This document shows positions 48,572 to 52,547 of a stretch of DNA of 52,547 nt, in pieces; positions within the stretch are counted from its first letter, which is position 1; each line of letters opens with the position of its first letter. Where the stretch lies: NCBI GenBank assembly GCA_016209705.1, contig JACQVR010000084.1, forward strand, positions 1 through 52,547, written 5' to 3'. A model generated the notes under the pieces. The model saw only the letters and a program-made list of their open reading frames with translations. It was not told where the DNA came from and made no database searches. This DNA is from Planctomycetota bacterium. GTDB taxonomy: Bacteria > Planctomycetota > MHYJ01 > JACPRB01. The position numbers and the translations under genes are program-made.

Positions 48572-49840
48572 ATGAGAATCCTGCTGGTCGGTTCCGGAGG
48601 GCGCGAACACGCCCTCGCCTGGAAGATGGCCCAATCGCCGCGGGTGACGAAAATCTACGCGGCGCCGGGCAACGCCGGCATCGCCCGGCAGGCCGAATGC
48701 GTGGACATCACTCCGGAAAACATCGAGGGGCTGGCGGACTTCGCCGCCCGCGAAAAGATCGATCTGACGGTCGTCGGACCTGAAGCGCCGCTCTGCAAAG
48801 GCATCGTCAACCTCTTCTCGGAGCGGAAGCTGCGGGCGTTTGGTCCGACCCGCGAGGCGGCGCAGATCGAGGGCAGCAAGATCACCTGCAAGGAGCTGCT
48901 GCGACGGCACGGCATCCCCACCGCCGGGTTTCGCGCCTTTGCCGATGTCCGCGCGGCGACGGCGTTCGCGCGTTTGGGCCAGTATCCGCTGGTCGTGAAG
49001 GCGGACGGATTGGCGGCGGGCAAAGGCGTCGTCTTGTGCTCGGAGCCCGCCGAGGCGGAAGCCGCCATCGAGCAGATGATGGTCAAGCGCGCGTTCGGCG
49101 CCGCCGGGGAGCGGATCCTTATCGAGGAATACCTGGGCGGGGTGGAGGCCTCGGTCATCGCGTTCACGGACAGCCGCAGCATCGCCATTCTGGAGACGGT
49201 GCAGGATCACAAGCGCGTCTACGACGGCGATCGGGGCCCGAACACCGGCGGCATGGGTGCGTATTCGCCGGCGCCGATCGTTTCGGACCGCGAGTACGAG
49301 CGCGTCGAGCGGGAGATCCTGGTGCCCATGGTGCACGCGCTGAACAAGGAACAGCGCCGGTTCCACGGGATCCTGTACGCCGGAATCATGTTCACCAAGA
49401 GCGGGCCCAAAGTGCTCGAATTCAACGTGCGCTTCGGGGATCCCGAATGCCAGGTCCTGATGATGCGGATGAAAAGCGACGTGGTACCGCTCATGCTGGC
49501 GACCATCGAGGAGCGCCTCGGCGACGGCGTGATCGAGTGGGACCCGCGCCCGGCGGTGTGCGTGGTGATCGCGTCCGGCGGATATCCGGGGCACGCGGAG
49601 GTGGGCTACGAGATCAAGGGGCTTGACGAAGCATCGGCGATGCCAAACACCATGGTCTTCCACGCCGGAACCCAGATGAAGCGGGACGCGCCGATCACGT
49701 CGGGAGGCCGCGTGATCGGCGTGACGGCGCGGGGGAAGGATCATCGCGCGGCGCAGGCGGCGGCCTACGCGGCGGTCAAGCTGATCCGGTTCACGGGAAT
49801 GCATTACCGCACCGACATCGGCAGCCGCCTGCTGAAATGA
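48572..49840 (+). CDS. purD: Phosphoribosylamine-glycine ligase
   Basis: This 422-residue ATP-grasp enzyme catalyses the second step of purine synthesis (GAR synthetase). Motifs: [37 protein letters not shown], the ATP-grasp [26 protein letters not shown] and [27 protein letters not shown]. The ATG at 48572 gives the normal start; a longer in-frame extension upstream to 47852 is a shadow of bshC. It is followed by a palindromic repeat and a tRNA gene. Confidence 0.97.
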   Translation: MRILLVGSGGREHALAWKMAQSPRVTKIYAAPGNAGIARQAECVDITPENIEGLADFAAREKIDLTVVGPEAPLCKGIVNLFSERKLRAFGPTREAAQIEGSKITCKELLRRHGIPTAGFRAFADVRAATAFARLGQYPLVVKADGLAAGKGVVLCSEPAEAEAAIEQMMVKRAFGAAGERILIEEYLGGVEASVIAFTDSRSIAILETVQDHKRVYDGDRGPNTGGMGAYSPAPIVSDREYERVEREILVPMVHALNKEQRRFHGILYAGIMFTKSGPKVLEFNVRFGDPECQVLMMRMKSDVVPLMLATIEERLGDGVIEWDPRPAVCVVIASGGYPGHAEVGYEIKGLDEASAMPNTMVFHAGTQMKRDAPITSGGRVIGVTARGKDHRAAQAAAYAAVKLIRFTGMHYRTDIGSRLLK

Positions 49841-49841
49841 C

Positions 49842-49914
49842 GCTCGCTTATGGAATTCCGGCTCGGCGACCTGCGGCCGCCTTCGCACGGAATTCCAGGG
49901 CGCGGGCGGGGCTT
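49842..49914 (-). repeat. Dispersed palindromic GGAATTCC element, copy 2
   Basis: On the minus strand this aligns with 19147-19217 at about 60 of 73 positions. Ten-base arms TGGAATTCCG and CGGAATTCCA are complementary here, with a 27-base centre. It begins two bases past the purD stop codon. Confidence 0.7.
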
Positions 49915-49983
49915 CCACAGTTGTGACCGGCCCATCTTTACGGACCGCCCCGCCGCCGGTACAATTCGCCCGTCCCAAGATGT

Positions 49984-50057
<74 letters not shown>

Positions 50058-50058
50058 C

Positions 50059-51158
50059 TACTCTCGCCACTGGTTCCTCTCCTACTCGACGGCCGGCGCG
50101 TCCGCGAATCCACGGGAACCCGAAACGTGAAGCTCGCCGAGCAAATCCACCAGGCGAAAGAAAAAGAACTTCTTCTGGCGCGCATCGAAGCGCGCACCCG
50201 CGCTCGGGTCGTTCTCATCCCATCCACCTTTTCCGACTCCAGCGCCGCGCCGCCGGTCACGCCGGAGGCGCCGCCCATCGGTCCCCTCAAGGCGCTGGAC
50301 GAGTACATCGAGCACTCCAAGGTGATCAAAAAACGGATGACCGTCGCGGCCGACAAGAGCCACCTCAAGGAATTCTTCGTGTAGGGAGACTTCAAGCGGC
50401 TCGACGAGATCACCGCCAAGCGCATCGGTGACTTCCTTGCGCGCAAACACGAGCGGGACAAGGCCTCGCCCGCCACGCTTCGGAAGATCGTCCAAACCGT
50501 CTCCGCTTTCTTTCGCTGGGCGATCGACCTCGCCCACTACGCAACCGGAAACCCGGCGAAGTCCGTCAAGCGTCCCAAGGTCGGAGAGTACGACATCGAG
50601 TACTTGGAGCTTTCCGAAGTCGATCAGGTACTCGGAATCGTCGAAAAAAAGGACCCGCTCCTCTTCCCCGTCGTCGCCACGGCGATCTATGGCGGCTTTC
50701 GGCGCGAAGAACTCGTATGGCTCACCAAGGACGATCTGGATCTCGACGCCAAGACCATCCGCATCCGGAGCAAAACGGTTGGCGGCGAGTTCTGGGAACC
50801 GAAGACCAAAAAGAATCGCACCGTCCCGCTCAGCAACGACCTTCACCGTATTCTTGCCGGGCAAGCGCTTCGTGCTGGATCGTCGGTATGGCTCTTCGCA
50901 TCGCCCCGGCGGCGGCGCTGGGATGCGAACAACATCAGCAAGCGGCTCGCCGCCTTAATGGCCGAGGCGATGCACCCGACATGGACGTTTCAGGTTTTTC
51001 GCCACACGTTCGGGTCGCTCCTCGCGCAGCGTGGCGTGAGCGACTTCGAGATCGCGGAACTGATGGGCAACTCGCCGGAAATCGTTCGCAAGCATTATGC
51101 GCGGCTGCGGCCTGAGCGTATGCATGATCGGGCGGATTTTCGTCGCCAACACGCGTGA
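50059..51158 (+). pseudogene. Tyrosine recombinase (integrase), decayed
   Basis: Integrase similarity begins at the tRNA end (RHWFLSYS in one frame), continues after a +2 or -1 shift as [20 protein letters not shown], meets an in-frame TAG at 50382-50384, then continues in the same frame (GDFKRLDEITAKRIGDFLAR) to the catalytic domain. That domain has Arg in YGGFRREEL, Lys in TKKNRTVPLS, Arg in FRHTF and Tyr in KHYARL. The His of HxxR is Gln (FQVFRHT) and the usual GH is GN (LMGNSPEI). With a frameshift, a stop and two changed active-site positions, it is very probably inactive. Confidence 0.85.
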
Positions 51159-51306
51159 AGTTTGCCTTGCGACCAACCGAGTTGCAACTTATACTTCTAC
51201 GAGTCGCGCGGAGTCATAAGAGCACTGCTTTAGACCTACCTACCGAGACCTCCGGGGAGGAGCCCGCGGGCCTCAAGCTACGCCGCGCTGAACGCTTGAG
51301 GACTCT
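51159..51306. other. Short intergenic stretch of the element
   Basis: Base composition falls relative to the chromosomal genes. CCTCAAGC at 51271-51278 and GCTTGAGG at 51294-51301 form an exact 8-bp inverted repeat with 15 bases between, ending five bases before the next ATG; it may be an operator for the excisionase-like gene. A GTG at 51155 overlapping the integrase stop opens a 70-codon frame, which I consider unsupported. Confidence 0.45.
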
Positions 51307-51606
51307 ATGGGCGATTCCCGTACCCGTCGGCCCCATCTCCAAAAACCAAATCTTGAGGACTGGGTAAGCCTCGCCGACCTGGAAAGATCACGTCAGATGT
51401 CTCGGGCTACCTTGCGTCGCTTCCTTGAACGCGAAGGAGTGCCCGCCGTCAAGATCGGCAACTCACGCAACGCAACCGTCCGATACCGCCTCAGTGACGT
51501 AGAGCGCGCGTTCAGCCGCTGGATGACAAAACCGGCGTCGCCGGGGGGAGTGCTGCACCGGCCCCCCGGCGCGCCGGACCTACCCCACGGAAGGAATCCC
51601 CAATGA
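51307..51606 (+). CDS. Excisionase-like helix-turn-helix protein
   Basis: The 99-residue product has DWVSLADLERSRQMSRATLRRFLEREGVPAVKIGNSRNATVRYRLSDVERAFSRWM, the MerR/HTH_17 arrangement of excisionase (Xis) and small DNA-binding proteins: a helix-turn-helix, a basic wing and a final helix. Its place between an integrase and the element interior fits a recombination directionality factor. The Pro/Gly-rich tail (PASPGGVLHRPPGAPDLPHG) is unstructured. It overlaps the next gene by four bases (ATGA). Confidence 0.75.
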   Translation: MGDSRTRRPHLQKPNLEDWVSLADLERSRQMSRATLRRFLEREGVPAVKIGNSRNATVRYRLSDVERAFSRWMTKPASPGGVLHRPPGAPDLPHGRNPQ

Positions 51607-52274
51607 CTGCACGGGAAAGAACGCTGGGGAAAACCCGAGCCAAGAATTCGCCCCAGCTTCGTCCAAGAGAACCATGGTGTGCGGAAGTTATCCATTATAT
51701 AAGTCACTGTCCCCTATGTGGGAGTCTCGTCGCAGCGAGGTTGCCGAAAAAGGGGATGCCGTATCTTTCGTGTGCTCGGTGCATGTCGCGGCTCTTCGCC
51801 AATTCCGACCGAGCGGCCTCGTTCTGGATTATTTCTGATTTCGGTTTGAATTTGGCCGCTCAATACTCAGGTAAAGTCCTGGTCAAGTATCGAGAGCTCG
51901 TCAGGTACCCTGCCGTGATCGCGGCCAAAGGGCCACCACAATTAGATCCCCGTAAGAATAGGCCCGACACATATGAGCAAAGATACGCGTGGAGGGAAGA
52001 GGTCGCGAAGTTTGATCTCCTTCGGGAGCTTTTTGAAGCCGGAGGCCAGTGTGCGTTGTGCGGTCAAATCGCCGAATGGCATCGCGGGAAAAAGGGCCGC
52101 TATCAATTATGCCGACTCTGCATGACGATGCTCTTCGTGAATTCACCGCTCGGACTGGCGGGGCTGATGGTTCGCGCACGTTACTTATCCCGGCTGTGCG
52201 AAGCGGGTCGTCGTAAGCTGGAATCGCCCCCGCGCTCTTGGGCTCTCAGATATCGGCGCTCGCGGGGACGATAG
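51603..52274 (+). CDS. Protein with two homologous zinc ribbons
   Basis: This 223-residue protein has C36-x2-C39 with C57-x2-C60, and C150-x2-C153 with C170-x2-C173. The two units share CxLCG, KKG, then CxxCMxxLFxNS, so one arose from the other by duplication. The linker of about 90 residues is not similar between them. No catalytic motif or membrane segment was seen. Coupled to the excisionase-like gene, it may be a DNA-binding protein or a phage-type host-takeover factor; that is inference. I recognise no family. Confidence 0.75.
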   Translation: MTARERTLGKTRAKNSPQLRPREPWCAEVIHYISHCPLCGSLVAARLPKKGMPYLSCARCMSRLFANSDRAASFWIISDFGLNLAAQYSGKVLVKYRELVRYPAVIAAKGPPQLDPRKNRPDTYEQRYAWREEVAKFDLLRELFEAGGQCALCGQIAEWHRGKKGRYQLCRLCMTMLFVNSPLGLAGLMVRARYLSRLCEAGRRKLESPPRSWALRYRRSRGR

Positions 52275-52547
52275 GTTTTCTGTCCTCCTCCCCTTTTGTC
52301 AAGGTTCACACTCCAGGGAACCACGCTTCGAAGATGCAGAAGCTTGGTACCGGTATGATTGCGTTCTTGGTGCACCTCGATATGAAAACAAATCCTCTTA
52401 AGTAAGTTGTCTCTGTTTAGCGGGTAGATACTAAAACCAAGCGTGCCTGCTGGGAGGCGCAGAACCGTATGCCCAGAACTGTTTTTCTGTCGCCTTTGCC
52501 CCCAAGGGGCTATGTAGGTGCGGGGAGTTGCAAGAGATGACAGGCCA
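52275..52547. other. Gene-free right edge of window
   Basis: These 273 bases of lower GC contain no ORF I can support. TTGTCT at 52407-52412 and TACTAA at 52429-52434, 16 bases apart, could be a promoter directed out of the window. The second attachment site of the element must lie beyond the edge. Confidence 0.35.

Noticed and set aside
50382..50384. Stop-codon reassignment (TAG read as sense)
   Set aside because: All other genes end normally and no other conserved frame is interrupted. The integrase also has a frameshift and lost catalytic residues, so decay is simpler.
52275..52547. A short RNA or gene at the right edge
   Set aside because: No convincing frame, cloverleaf or terminator was visible; only a weak promoter match is listed.

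Overview
The window is about 52.5 kb of GC-rich chromosomal DNA from a diderm bacterium. LptB and LptD homologues, a type II secretion cluster and a UDP-glucose dehydrogenase point to an outer membrane. The standard genetic code fits every intact gene. ECF sigma factors paired with zinc-finger anti-sigma proteins, a HEAT-repeat giant, an enlarged signal peptidase I and a four-PDZ RseP suggest Planctomycetota or a nearby or candidate phylum (Acidobacteriota is also possible, given bshC and a futalosine-pathway gene). I hold that placement loosely because there is no rRNA in the window.

Layout. 1-5.8 kb: end of an unknown protein, dxr, rseP, a small Sm-like-looking protein, the remnant of a four-helix-bundle (S23-type) gene, and a UbiA-family prenyltransferase. 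5.8-13.9 kb: an FHA-GAF adenylate cyclase diverging from a complete peptide ABC importer (lipoprotein, DppB, DppC, DppD, DppF). 13.9-23.1 kb (minus): an ECF sigma factor, a FecR-like anti-sigma, gspD, then gspE-F-G-H-I-J, apparently one transcription direction. 23.2-25.1 kb (plus): a second sigma/anti-sigma pair back to back with the first. 25.1-29.6 kb: ROK kinase, lepA, and signal peptidase I with a large inserted domain. 29.7-36.4 kb (minus): two small membrane proteins, lptB, recG, a DUF1858-like protein and an 859-residue HEAT protein. 36.7-49.8 kb: a secreted coiled-coil protein, coaD, ugd, lptD, polA, a MqnC/CofH-type radical SAM enzyme, bshC and purD. 50.0-52.5 kb: tRNA-Arg(CCG) followed by the left end of an integrated element with a decayed tyrosine recombinase, an excisionase-like protein and a protein with two homologous zinc ribbons.

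The genes are mostly housekeeping and envelope functions: isoprenoid supply, site-2 proteolysis, protein secretion, outer-membrane glycolipid export, peptide uptake, menaquinone, bacillithiol and purine synthesis.

The unusual layer is intergenic. At about a dozen junctions there are arrays of degenerate 7- or 8-nt units arranged as two inverted arms. Unit sequence differs between loci, but architecture is constant. One pair of arms encloses the S23-type gene remnant. Separately, three families of dispersed repeats, two of them palindromic, are present in two copies each. I consider the heptad hairpins and their link to the S23-type remnant the most interesting signal in the window.
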